Shown in pieces: positions 8,083 through 16,405 of a stretch of 35,335 bases of DNA. Numbering within the stretch: position 1 is the first letter of the stretch; each line of letters starts with the position of its first letter. Under the pieces are notes generated by a model. It saw only the letters and a list, made by a program, of their open reading frames with translations. It was not told the DNA's origin and made no database searches. Source of the stretch: Phycisphaerales bacterium UBA4658 (GTDB lineage Bacteria; Planctomycetota; Phycisphaerae; Phycisphaerales; UBA1924); contig DHLW01000173.1 of NCBI GenBank assembly GCA_002405485.1, positions 26,784-62,118 of the forward strand, read 5' to 3'. The position numbers and the translations under genes were made by a program.

Positions 8083-9231
8083 TCATCGAACGGGGCTCAA
8101 TCCCGCTTGCTGCGGATGCTGTCCAAGCGAGTGCGTCGCCCAGGTGTCGCGCTGCCGCCGCTGCTCTTCAGGAATCTCGGCGAACAGGTGGTCGAACATC
8201 TCGTTGCGGTGTGGGGCGGGGTAGTTCAGCACCTCGTCGACGATCTTCTTGGTCCACGCCTCGGCCCGTTCGAGGGCCTCACGCTGCTTGGCGTCGTCCC
8301 ACAGGCCCTGGCTCTCGAGGTACTTTCGAAGCCGGATGACCGGATCCTTGCCGCGCCAGGATTCGACCTCGGCCTCCGAGCGATAGCGGCGTGCGTCGTC
8401 GGCGGTGGTGTGGTCGGCGAGGCGATAGGTGATGGCCTCGATGAGCGTGACGCCCCCGCCGTTGCGGGCCCGCTCGCGGGCTTCGAGGACGACCTTGTAC
8501 ATCCCGAAGAGGTCGTTCCCGTCGACCTGCACGCAGTGCGCGCCGTAGGCGATGCCCTTCTGGGCGACGGTCTCACTGGCCATCTGCTGATCGCGAGGAA
8601 CGGAGATGGCCCAGTGGTTGTTCTGGCAGATGAAGATGCAGGGGACGTTGAAGACGGTGGCGAAGTTCATGGCCTCGTGGAAGTCGCCCTCGCTGGTGGC
8701 GCCGTCGCCGAAGAAGGTGGCGACGACCTTGTCCTCCTTGCGGAGCTTGGCGGCCCAGGCCATGCCGGTGGCGTGGAGCATCTGGGTGCCGATGGGGATG
8801 GCGATGGGGGTGCAGTTCACCCCGTTCTCTCCGTGCTTGTCGCGCTGCGGGATGGCGTTGCCGCGTTCGTCGCCGGCCCAGTGGAGGAGGATGTACTTCG
8901 GATCCAGGCCATGCAGGAAGAGGGCCGCGTTCTCGCGATAGCAGGGAACGAGGTAGTCGGTGCCGACGCGGAGGGCTGCGCCGGCGCCGAGTGCGGCGGC
9001 CTCCTGGCCCTTGTTCTGCGGATAGGTGTACATGCGTCCGGAGCGCTGGAGCTTGAAGGCGACCTCGTCGAGGTGGCGATACTCGAGCATCTTGCCGTAC
9101 AGGAACGCCGCCTGCTCGTCGCTGAGCCGGGAGGGATCGCCGGGAGGCAGCAGCTTCTCGTCGAGCTTGCCGTGCTCGTCGAGGCATTGGATGTACTCGA
9201 TCTGAGCGCTGTAGACGATCCGCTTGGGCAT
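8083..9231 (-). CDS. pdhA: Pyruvate/2-oxoacid dehydrogenase E1 component, alpha subunit
   Basis: A 382-residue E1-alpha subunit. The thiamine-diphosphate motif is complete: GDG at 175-177 (FFGDGATSEGD) and NN at 204-205 (ICQNNHWAIS). Also visible are the MYTYPQNKGQEAAALGAG block and the phosphorylation-loop-like region YRLADHTTADDARRYR. The pattern is closest to Bacillus-type PDH or branched-chain E1-alpha rather than the homodimeric E1 of enterobacteria; pyruvate is the likeliest substrate, but this cannot be proven here. The ATG at 9231 is preferred over that at 9237 because GGAG then lies 6 bases upstream rather than touching the start codon. It is the first gene of a three-gene minus-strand unit. 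Confidence 0.9.
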   Translation of the reverse strand: MPKRIVYSAQIEYIQCLDEHGKLDEKLLPPGDPSRLSDEQAAFLYGKMLEYRHLDEVAFKLQRSGRMYTYPQNKGQEAAALGAGAALRVGTDYLVPCYRENAALFLHGLDPKYILLHWAGDERGNAIPQRDKHGENGVNCTPIAIPIGTQMLHATGMAWAAKLRKEDKVVATFFGDGATSEGDFHEAMNFATVFNVPCIFICQNNHWAISVPRDQQMASETVAQKGIAYGAHCVQVDGNDLFGMYKVVLEARERARNGGGVTLIEAITYRLADHTTADDARRYRSEAEVESWRGKDPVIRLRKYLESQGLWDDAKQREALERAEAWTKKIVDEVLNYPAPHRNEMFDHLFAEIPEEQRRQRDTWATHSLGQHPQQAGLSPVR

Positions 9232-9293
9232 CGGCATCTCCGTGTGCAGGGCTGACGTCCAGTGTAGGGCATGGTGACTTTGGAGTCGGTGAT

Positions 9294-9311
9294 CCGGTTT
9301 GTGAAAACCGG
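9294..9311. repeat. 7-bp inverted repeat in the pdhA / beta-propeller intergenic region
   Basis: CCGGTTT, loop GTGA, AAACCGG: an exact dyad 63 bases upstream of the pdhA start in the 167-base gap between two divergent genes. Its position suits an operator for either gene. No regulator gene is nearby and no promoter boxes could be placed with confidence. Confidence 0.35.
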
Positions 9312-9398
9312 GTCGAGTTTCTGACGGAAACACGTCCGGACAGCGTCTGCGCAGAGGCGGTCGAGCCCCGATACCCCGAATCACTGGAGAAACCCCGG

Positions 9399-10517
9399 AT
9401 GTTCGCCGTCAACTCGTGCACGCAGGGGTGTGTGGCCATGCTCGGGGTGTGCCTGGCGATGCAGACCCTCGCAACGCCGGATCCCGCCGCGGGGCTGGCG
9501 AATCCGCCCAAGGTCGAATCTCGGCGTGAGGTGGCCATCTATTCGACGCGCGGGGACAACCGACTGCACATCGTTGACGCGACCGACCTTGCGATCGTCC
9601 GCTCCATCGACGTTGGGCTCGGCGCACACGAGCTGGCGATCTCTCCCGATGGCCGATGGGCGGTCGGGTCGGCCTATGGCGGGCCCGGGGCCGGGCATCA
9701 GCCCGCGGACGATCGCCTGGTCGTCGTTGACCTGTCGACGCTGAAGGTGCACCGGGTGGTTGCGATCGGGGCGCAGCGCCCGAATGACCTCGTGTTCCTT
9801 CCGCCGCGGAGCGGCCGGCCGACGGAGGTTCTCGCGACTGTTGAATCACCCCCTCGGCTCGCCCGCGTGAATGTTGAGACCGGCGCGGTATCACTGCTTG
9901 AGCTGACGGACAAGGCCGGTCACATGCTGGCGCTTGCGCCAGGCGGTTCCACGGCGATCGTCGCGCACGTGGCCCCCGGCTCGCTCACGTTCATCGATGT
10001 TCCCGCGTGGAAGGTCTCCGGAAGACTGGACAAAGTCCCATTCGGAGCGGAGGGGATTGCCATCAGCCCCGACGGTGAGCGGGCCTGGGTGGCCAGCAAT
10101 CGGTCGGACACGATCAGCATCATCAGCGTCGGCGAGCGGGCGATCATCAGGCAGTTTGCGTGCACAGGTTTCCCTTTCCGGGTTCGCTTCTCCCCCGGTG
10201 GGGAGAAGGTCGCGGTGTCGTGTCCCGGGGCGGGAGAAGTCGCGATCTTCGACGGCCGCAACCCGGAGACGGTCGATCGCGTGAGCGTCGGTCCGGCTCG
10301 CCCCGCACCCCTCATGCCCGGCGGAGCGCTGAAGGTCGTTCCGACGAGCATCGCGTTCTCAGCAAACGGCGGATCGATTCTGGTTGTCTGCGATGGCGCG
10401 ACGCCGGAGCTGGTGCGCATCGATGTGGCGACCAAGTCGGTCACGGCGCGCGCCCCCGCGAAGGGCCCCATCCCGGACGCGCTGGCGGTGGGAACAATCG
10501 AAACTCGCCCCGGATGA
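9399..10517 (+). CDS. Exported YVTN/NHL-like beta-propeller protein
   Basis: A 372-residue protein that starts at an ATG with GGAG 9 bases upstream. The N-terminal 25 residues (VAMLGVCLAMQTLAT) look like a signal peptide. The rest is a beta-propeller made of about seven repeats of the YVTN type: each blade carries a strand like NRLHIVDATDLAIVRSIDVG followed by AISPDGRWAVGSAY or close variants (AISPDGERAWVASN, RFSPGGEKVAVSC, AFSANGGSILVVC). Such proteins are periplasmic or surface-exposed and usually bind proteins or ligands; no catalytic residues are evident. It is divergent from pdhA and convergent with the LEPR protein gene, with only 31 bases between their stops. Confidence 0.8.
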   Translation: MFAVNSCTQGCVAMLGVCLAMQTLATPDPAAGLANPPKVESRREVAIYSTRGDNRLHIVDATDLAIVRSIDVGLGAHELAISPDGRWAVGSAYGGPGAGHQPADDRLVVVDLSTLKVHRVVAIGAQRPNDLVFLPPRSGRPTEVLATVESPPRLARVNVETGAVSLLELTDKAGHMLALAPGGSTAIVAHVAPGSLTFIDVPAWKVSGRLDKVPFGAEGIAISPDGERAWVASNRSDTISIISVGERAIIRQFACTGFPFRVRFSPGGEKVAVSCPGAGEVAIFDGRNPETVDRVSVGPARPAPLMPGGALKVVPTSIAFSANGGSILVVCDGATPELVRIDVATKSVTARAPAKGPIPDALAVGTIETRPG

Positions 10518-10548
10518 CCCTCGGCCGGTCGGCTCGCCGCGCCGTGCA

Positions 10549-12078
10549 TCACACGCCGACGCCCCCGATTCCGAACATGGCGATCGGCCTGGTCGGATCA
10601 TTGGTGAGGATCGACAGGGTCGCGGTGCGAGTCCCCAACGCGGAAGGATTGAATCGGACGACAAAGAGCGTGACGGCGTCGCTGGCCAGCGTCTCCAGGG
10701 GCTGTGCGGTGACGACAAAGTCGGCGGCGTGAGGCCCGGAGATCGCCACCCGCGGGGTGCCGAGCATCCGCAGCGAGCCCAGGCCGAAGTTGGTGATGCG
10801 ATAGGTGCGCTGACTGGAGCGATCGCCCTCGGCGCGGATGTTGCCGAAGAAGGTGCCGAGCTGGACGCTCGTGTCGGCGGCCTGGGGGATGCCGTTGACG
10901 GTGCCGTTGCGGGTGATGTCGATACGGCCGAGGTTGACGCCGGTGCCGCGGATGGCGAAGCTGAAGAGTGCGTTGGGATTACCGGCGAGGGAGAAGCGGA
11001 CGACGCCGTGACGGAAGCCGAGCGCGGAGGGGTTGAAGCGGACGCTGAATCGCTGGGTCTGGCCCGGAGCGATGAAGGTGGACGTCGGAGCCCTGAGCAC
11101 CTGGAAGTCGTCGGCATCCGTGCCGGAGATGGAGATGATCTGGGAGGGGTCTCCGGACAGGCCGGGCGTTGCGAGCGTGACCGGCTGGGTCGAGACGTTG
11201 CGGATCACAAAGACGCGGGTCTTGGTCTGGGCGTCGATGTCGATTCCGGTGAAGTTGGTTCCGTCGACGGTGCTGGGTGCGTCGTCCGCGACGGCGATGG
11301 GGACGCCCCGTCCGGAGACCTGGATGCTGTCGAGCTGCTGCAGGACTGTCGAGCCCGAGAGGACGCGGCTTGAAACGACGGACTGCGAGGAGGAACCGAT
11401 GGTCGTCTGGGTCGTGCGTTCTTCGCGTCCGACGCGGACGCCGTCGATGAGCCAGAGGGTGATCGATTCGTTCACGGTCATCTGGCGGTCGCCGAGCCCG
11501 TTTGTGAGCGTTGCGTTCGTGAGGAGCGTGACGCTCACGCGGAGGGCGTCGAACGTTCCGGCGGGCACGGTGATGGACTCGATGGCACCGACGGTGGTTT
11601 CCGACGAGATCGTTCCGGAGGCGGTCGAGTCGCCGACCGTGCCCTGGACGAACTTGCTGGCGGCGTAGGTTCGGCCGGTCTCGAGCTGCAGCGGCATGAC
11701 CGGGAGGCCCGCGCCATAGCGCAGCGCGGACTCGTCCAGGGAGGAAGTTCGGGAGAACAGGCGGATGCCAGCGGGCGTGCCGCCCCAGACCTCATCGAGC
11801 GTGGTTCCCGGGGTCGGGCCAAGCGCCGTGCGGACCTCTCGGAAGCGGGTGACGTTCACGGGGCCGATGAGGCCGGCGTCGAGCGACTGCACGACCGACG
11901 TGCCGGTCGCGATCGCGCCACCGCCGATTTGCTGGGAGGTCTGATAACCCCAGTCATAGCCCACGTTCGTGGAAAAGAAACTGGAGGTGCTGAACGTTGC
12001 CAGGAGCCTGCGGGGCTCGAGACCCTCGCAGGCAGGCGGATCGACGATTGCCCGGCGACGCTGTGGGGGAGCGATCAT
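10549..12078 (-). CDS. LEPR-motif surface protein with choice-of-anchor-D-like domains
   Basis: A 509-residue protein. Instead of a normal signal peptide it begins with an Arg-rich segment and the motif GLEPRRLLA (residues 19-27), characteristic of many large planctomycete extracellular proteins. Residues about 30-250 are a beta-rich region of unknown function. The C-terminal half has two ASPM/SPD-2/Hydin-like (choice-of-anchor D) Ig-fold domains, seen as FVIRNVSTQPVTL ... GTDADDFQV ... RFSVRFNPSALG and YRITNFGLGSLRM ... GPHAADFVV ... VVRFNPSALGTRTATLSI. It probably lies on or is released from the cell surface. GGGAG touches the ATG. The gene starts 60 bases after the acyl-CoA dehydrogenase stop on the same strand, with no clear terminator between them. 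Confidence 0.82.
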   Translation of the reverse strand: MIAPPQRRRAIVDPPACEGLEPRRLLATFSTSSFFSTNVGYDWGYQTSQQIGGGAIATGTSVVQSLDAGLIGPVNVTRFREVRTALGPTPGTTLDEVWGGTPAGIRLFSRTSSLDESALRYGAGLPVMPLQLETGRTYAASKFVQGTVGDSTASGTISSETTVGAIESITVPAGTFDALRVSVTLLTNATLTNGLGDRQMTVNESITLWLIDGVRVGREERTTQTTIGSSSQSVVSSRVLSGSTVLQQLDSIQVSGRGVPIAVADDAPSTVDGTNFTGIDIDAQTKTRVFVIRNVSTQPVTLATPGLSGDPSQIISISGTDADDFQVLRAPTSTFIAPGQTQRFSVRFNPSALGFRHGVVRFSLAGNPNALFSFAIRGTGVNLGRIDITRNGTVNGIPQAADTSVQLGTFFGNIRAEGDRSSQRTYRITNFGLGSLRMLGTPRVAISGPHAADFVVTAQPLETLASDAVTLFVVRFNPSALGTRTATLSILTNDPTRPIAMFGIGGVGV

Positions 12079-12138
12079 GCTCCCGTTATCGGCGCGTCCA
12101 TCCCGGTCCTGAACGTTCGACGAGGTTCCCGGACGCCG

Positions 12139-14136
12139 TCACCGCCGAACGATGTCTGCCGGGGCCTGCGCGAACTGGCTCTCGCGATCGCCGGGGAACT
12201 GCTTGATGCCGTCCTGCTTGGGGGACTTGCCCTTGCCGCGGAGGTTCGTGGGGGTCTTCTCGGGGATGACGAAGTCGCCGGCAGGGAGACTCTCGGTGTG
12301 GGTCATGGCGGCGTCGGCGGCCTTGAGCATGGTCTCGTCGGCGTTGGCGAAGCAGTTGTTGAAGTACTCCTTGATCTCGATCTCGGCGAGGTCGAAGAAG
12401 TGCATCGCGGCGGCCTTGTCGCGCTGGAACTCCAGATCGCCCGCACCGTTGCCGCCGTGGGCACGCATGTCGGCGTCGAGCTTGGCCAGCGTGCACGCCC
12501 AGGCGTGCATCAGGATCGCAGAGTTGCCGAGGCGTGCCTGTACGGCCTGCCGCTCAAGAATGGATGAGTCGTACTTCTTGCTCATCATCTTGAAGAGGTA
12601 GGTCTGTTCGCGGACCAGTCGAGAGAGTCGGTCGGCGACGTCGCGGAGCTCGGGGAGAGTCCGCGTGATGACCGGGAGCGGGCGGCGAATCCCGAAGAAG
12701 ACCTCAAGCCCCAGCGGGATGGCGAGCTTCATGAGCTTGGGATTGAGCCCGTTCTTGACGGCCTTGGCGAGGAAGGAGCCCAGCGGCTCGTCCTTGTCCT
12801 TCATGAGCGAGAGCTTGATCCCGAGCATCTGCTCGGCGAGCTGCTTGCCCCCGTAGCCGAAGATGAACGACCACATGAGGTCGTTGGAGCCCTCGACGAT
12901 GAGGTTGATGCGCGAGTCGCGGAAGACGCGCTCGACCTCGTTCTCGGTCATGTAGCTCTCGCCGCCCATGATCTGCATCCCGTCGTTCACGACCCGCCAC
13001 CCGTACTCGGAGCAGAAGGTCTTGCAGACGGCGGTCTCGACCATGATGTCCTCGTCCTTGCGGTCGAGCATTCCCGTGGTCATGTAGAGCACGGCGTCGA
13101 TCGCGTAGTCGTACGCGGCCATGCGGGCGATGCGCTGACGGACGAGCTCCTTGTCGGCGAGGGGCTTGCCGAACTGGAAGCGGGTCATGGCCCACTTGGT
13201 CGCCTGATCGCGGACCTTGCGCGCTCCGCCGAGCATGCCGGCGCTGAGCGTGCAGCGGCCGAAGTTCAGGCAGGAGAGGGCGATCTGGAGTCCGCGGCCT
13301 TCCTTGCCGAGCAGGTTGTCCTTGTGGACGCGCACGCCGTGGAACTTGATGCGTGCCTGCCACGTGCCGCGGATCCCGCATTTGGATCGGTTCTTCTGGA
13401 AGATCTCGACGCCGTCCATCCACGGGTGCATGACCAGCGCGGAGATCTTGCCCTTGCCGTCCTGCGTCTTCTCGCGGCACATGACGGTGAACAGGCCGGA
13501 GATGGCCCCGCTGGTGGCCCACTTCTTTTCACCGGTGACGACGTAATAGTCGCCGTCCTTGACGAACTCGGTCTCCTGGCCACCGGCGTCGCAGCCGACG
13601 TTGGGCTCGGAGAGGCAGAACGCGCTGACCCAGTCCTTGGCCAGGTGCGGGAGCCACTTCTTCTTCTGGTCCTCGCTCCCGTAGAGCATGACGGCCTTGC
13701 AGCCGATGGACTGGTGCGCGCTGACGAGCACGGCGGTGGAGCCGCAACTGAACCCGATGCGCTCCAGCACGCGGTTGTAGCTCGTGATGCCCATGCCCAG
13801 ACCGCCGAACTCCTTGGGAATGGTCATCCCGAGAACGCCCAGCGAGAAGAGCTTGTCGATGACCCAGCGGGGGATCTCCTGATCCTGGTCGATCTTGATC
13901 GACGGGTGCTCGTTGCGGAGATAGTCATCCAGGCGTGCGAGCAACTGATCGCACTCGGCCTGCTCGCGGGCATCGGTCTTGGGGTACGGGAAGTAGAAGT
14001 CTTCCTTGATGCGACCCCAGAAGAGGTTCTTCACCGGACCCATCTTCGTCGGCTCGGCACCCATCCACTCTTCGGCCTGCTCCAGGAGCTTGCGGTCCTC
14101 GGCGGAGATGCCCTTGAGATTCTTGAGGTCAGCCAT
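12139..14136 (-). CDS. Acyl-CoA dehydrogenase, large VLCAD-like type with C-terminal extension
   Basis: A 665-residue flavoenzyme predicted to catalyse the first step of fatty-acid beta-oxidation, oxidising acyl-CoA to trans-2-enoyl-CoA. The acyl-CoA dehydrogenase core (about 65-430) includes IPKEFGGLGMG, the FAD-binding FCLSEPNVGCDAGG and VVTGEKKWATSG, and the catalytic-glutamate motif IVEGSND (E415), at the position used by very-long-chain and short/medium-chain enzymes. The remaining 235 residues form an extra helical domain, as in VLCAD/ACAD9-type enzymes. The start at 14136 (MADLKNLKG) begins the family-like sequence; the open frame further upstream does not resemble it. An enoyl-CoA hydratase lies 2.3 kb away on the same strand, across the potassium-transporter gene. 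Confidence 0.92.
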   Translation of the reverse strand: MADLKNLKGISAEDRKLLEQAEEWMGAEPTKMGPVKNLFWGRIKEDFYFPYPKTDAREQAECDQLLARLDDYLRNEHPSIKIDQDQEIPRWVIDKLFSLGVLGMTIPKEFGGLGMGITSYNRVLERIGFSCGSTAVLVSAHQSIGCKAVMLYGSEDQKKKWLPHLAKDWVSAFCLSEPNVGCDAGGQETEFVKDGDYYVVTGEKKWATSGAISGLFTVMCREKTQDGKGKISALVMHPWMDGVEIFQKNRSKCGIRGTWQARIKFHGVRVHKDNLLGKEGRGLQIALSCLNFGRCTLSAGMLGGARKVRDQATKWAMTRFQFGKPLADKELVRQRIARMAAYDYAIDAVLYMTTGMLDRKDEDIMVETAVCKTFCSEYGWRVVNDGMQIMGGESYMTENEVERVFRDSRINLIVEGSNDLMWSFIFGYGGKQLAEQMLGIKLSLMKDKDEPLGSFLAKAVKNGLNPKLMKLAIPLGLEVFFGIRRPLPVITRTLPELRDVADRLSRLVREQTYLFKMMSKKYDSSILERQAVQARLGNSAILMHAWACTLAKLDADMRAHGGNGAGDLEFQRDKAAAMHFFDLAEIEIKEYFNNCFANADETMLKAADAAMTHTESLPAGDFVIPEKTPTNLRGKGKSPKQDGIKQFPGDRESQFAQAPADIVRR

Positions 14137-14753
14137 GGGAAGAGGTCCTTGAGTTCGGCGGTCCCTGTTCGGGACTTCGGAGTGTGGCGGGGGCTCGGAT
14201 TCGATCAGGAGCGGACAACGTGATTCTATGGATTGCCGAGACATCACGCCCGGCGTCCATGAGATGACCGGGGGAGGTACGGGGTGCGGAAAACATTGGG
14301 CGTCCGGATATTGATCGACTCGATCCGATGAAGTGCCCCTTACTGCGTGCTCAAAGGACAGGTTTTCCGGCAAAGGTCGTCGAAACCGGGCAAGTCGGAC
14401 GGCTCGATGCGATCAGATCCGGCAGGTGATTGGCCAAAGGCCTGATTGCTGGGCGGCGTCTTGATGAACGCGAGTGGTTCAGCACCGGCCCGGCCTATCA
14501 TGAGCGCGTTGTAGCAGCCGAGTCTCCGTCCGATGACGGAGAACGGGGGAACCAACGCCGAGCGTGAAGCTCGGCAGGGGCGAAGGACTCAAGAGAGTCC
14601 AGGCCACTTTCAAGGCCCAGCCCGTCAGCTCACCCCGTAGGCATATGAAAGTGCACGACGCCGAGCTCTCCTGAGATAGCGCTCAATGCGCGTTTCCTGG
14701 CTCCCGTCCGTGCGAAGAGGCGAACCACCGGCGCTGGCAGGACCGCGTCCGGG
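14137..14753. other. Intergenic region between the divergent acyl-CoA dehydrogenase and trkH genes
   Basis: This 617-base stretch has no supported protein gene. The right-hand part (14493-14642) is the putative cyclic-di-AMP riboswitch described separately, followed by a roughly 110-base expression-platform region up to the trkH start. The left part (14137-14492) should carry the acyl-CoA dehydrogenase promoter and the riboswitch promoter; I could not place either convincingly. A short dyad, GTCCC/GGGAC, lies at about 14160-14174. Confidence 0.6.
14493..14642 (+). ncRNA. Putative cyclic-di-AMP (ydaO/yuaA-class) riboswitch upstream of trkH
   Basis: The conserved ydaO cores are recognisable in order: CGGGGGAACC (14544-14553), AGGGGCGAAGG (14576-14586, matching the GGGGUGAAUC block) and CCCGTCAGCTCACCCCGTA (14621-14639, matching CCGUCAGCUAACCUCGUA). 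The closing helix P1 pairs GCCTAT (14493-14498) with GTAGGC (14637-14642). Internal stems also form: TCTCCGTC/GACGGAGA (14523-14542), GCCGAGC/GCTCGGC (14557-14575), GGACTC/GAGTCC (14585-14600) and GGCC/GGCC (14602-14616). In other bacteria this class binds c-di-AMP and usually turns off potassium uptake or wall-remodelling genes. Here it precedes a potassium transporter, as expected. Downstream, GGAC-CGC-GTCC (14740-14750) overlaps the AGGA of the trkH ribosome site, hinting at translational control; no U-rich terminator is seen. Confidence 0.85.
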
Positions 14754-16238
14754 ATGTCGTTCGTCGTCGCGGATGAGAGCATGGCACTTGAGGAGCAGCG
14801 TCCCACCGAATCACAGATTCTTGCCGAGGAACTGAATACCCCCGCGCCCCCGCTTGGCCGCTGGCGACGGAGGCTGCTCGCGGTGGGGCGTGTTGCCACG
14901 TGGGCGGTCATGACCCCGCCACAAGCCAGCCTGAAGGCATGGAGTCGATTGAGGCCTGTGCAGCAGTTGGTGGCGGGGTTTGCGCTGTACGCGTTGATCG
15001 GGACGGTCTTTCTCTGCCTGCCGATTTCCCAGGAGCGATCGGTGCATGTCATCGACCACCTCTTCAGCGCCGCCAGCGCCATCTCCACGACCGGCTTGAC
15101 GACGATCAGTGTGTCGGAGAGCTACACCTTCTTTGGCGAGTTGGTGCTCTTGGGGCTCTTCCAGATCGGGGGCGTCGGGTTCATGACGCTGTCGTCAATC
15201 CTCGTTCTGGCGCGAGGGAGGGTGATCACCGAGTCGCGCATGGGTGTGCTGAAGGCGGGATTTTCCTTGCCTCATTACTTCGTGATGCAGCACTTCCTTG
15301 TTCATGTGGTCGTGTTCACGGCGATCTGTGAGTCCGTCGGGGCGTTGCTGCTCTGGTGGCGGTTCAGTGTCGCCGGCGTTGAGCAGCCGCTCTGGTCCGC
15401 GGTCTTTCACTCGGTGTCGGCCTTTGCCACGGCCGGGTTCAGTCTGAACAACAACAGCTTGGAGCGATTTGCCGACGATTGGATCGTGAATACCGTGATC
15501 GGCGCGCTGTCGTACATGGGGGCGATCGGGTTCATCGTTGCGCAAGACGTGTGGTACACGGTCAAGCTCCGCGAGAGGATGCTGACCTTCACATCAAGAG
15601 TCATCCTCTCGATGACAGGCACAGTGTTTCTTGTCGGGACGCTGCTGCTGTTCTTTACGGAGAAGACCTTCAGGACGCTTCCCCCCGGGGAGCGTCTTCT
15701 GGCGAGCGCGTTCCAGATCATGTCCGCATCATCGACCGCGGGCTTCAACACCGTTTCCATCGGCGAGATGTCCGCAGCCGGGCTCGTCGTGATCATGCTC
15801 GCGATGCTGATCGGTGCCTCGCCGAGCGGGACCGGCGGTGGCATCAAGACGACAAGCGTTTCGGCGATTCTCGGCAATCTCCTGAGCGTGCTGCGCGGCC
15901 GCCAGAGTGTGGTCTGGCTCGGTCACGAGGTGCCGATGGTGCGGGTGCTCTACGCCTTTGCAGCGACCTCCCTCTATCTGATCGGCCTGTGCATCGGAGT
16001 GTTGGTGCTCTGCTTCACGGAGAGCAAGCCTTTCCTGCCCATTGTGTTCGAGGCCGCCAGCGCGATCGGCACCGTGGGATTGTCGATGGGGATCACCGGC
16101 GACCTCTCGACCCCCGGCAAACTCGTGATCATCCTGCTCATGTTCGCCGGGCGCTGCGGACCGCTCACGATCGGTCTGGCACTGCTGCGCCCCGACACGA
16201 TCGTTGATGAACATCGCAAAGATGACTTGGCGATTTGA
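14754..16238 (+). CDS. trkH: TrkH/KtrB-family potassium uptake protein
   Basis: A 494-residue inner-membrane potassium (or potassium/sodium) transporter with about 8-10 hydrophobic helices. Its four pore-loop filter segments each carry the conserved glycine: STTGLT, ATAGFS, STAGFN and GTVGLS. FQIGGVGFMTL and GASPSGTGGGIKTTS are further family blocks. The pattern is closer to KtrB than to enterobacterial TrkH, but the N-terminus is about 60 residues longer. The cytoplasmic NAD-binding gating partner (TrkA/KtrA) is not in the window. Translation could begin at 14754 (AGGA 11 bases upstream) or at the ATG at 14781; the choice does not affect the membrane domain. Expression is probably controlled by the riboswitch at 14493-14642. 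Confidence 0.93.
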   Translation: MSFVVADESMALEEQRPTESQILAEELNTPAPPLGRWRRRLLAVGRVATWAVMTPPQASLKAWSRLRPVQQLVAGFALYALIGTVFLCLPISQERSVHVIDHLFSAASAISTTGLTTISVSESYTFFGELVLLGLFQIGGVGFMTLSSILVLARGRVITESRMGVLKAGFSLPHYFVMQHFLVHVVVFTAICESVGALLLWWRFSVAGVEQPLWSAVFHSVSAFATAGFSLNNNSLERFADDWIVNTVIGALSYMGAIGFIVAQDVWYTVKLRERMLTFTSRVILSMTGTVFLVGTLLLFFTEKTFRTLPPGERLLASAFQIMSASSTAGFNTVSIGEMSAAGLVVIMLAMLIGASPSGTGGGIKTTSVSAILGNLLSVLRGRQSVVWLGHEVPMVRVLYAFAATSLYLIGLCIGVLVLCFTESKPFLPIVFEAASAIGTVGLSMGITGDLSTPGKLVIILLMFAGRCGPLTIGLALLRPDTIVDEHRKDDLAI

Positions 16239-16373
16239 GGGTGTCCGCTTGCACAGCGCCCACCGCGTCGAACGATCGGGGGATTCGACCCACAGACGTA
16301 TGGATGCTCGCCTTTGTGAGCCCGCTGCGCACATCCCGGCGGGACGACCCGGTGCGGAATACGACCATACGAA

Positions 16374-16403
16374 AGCCCAGAGCGAGAGTGAAAAGTCTGG
16401 GCT
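16374..16403. terminator. Weak hairpin between convergent trkH and enoyl-CoA hydratase genes
   Basis: AGCCCAGA and TCTGGGCT form an exact 8-bp stem with a 14-base loop in the 167-base gap between two convergent genes, 3 bases beyond the stop of the minus-strand gene. The position suits a shared terminator, but the loop is large and there is no T-tract. The rest of the gap holds nothing I can identify. Confidence 0.35.
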
Positions 16404-16405
16404 GA

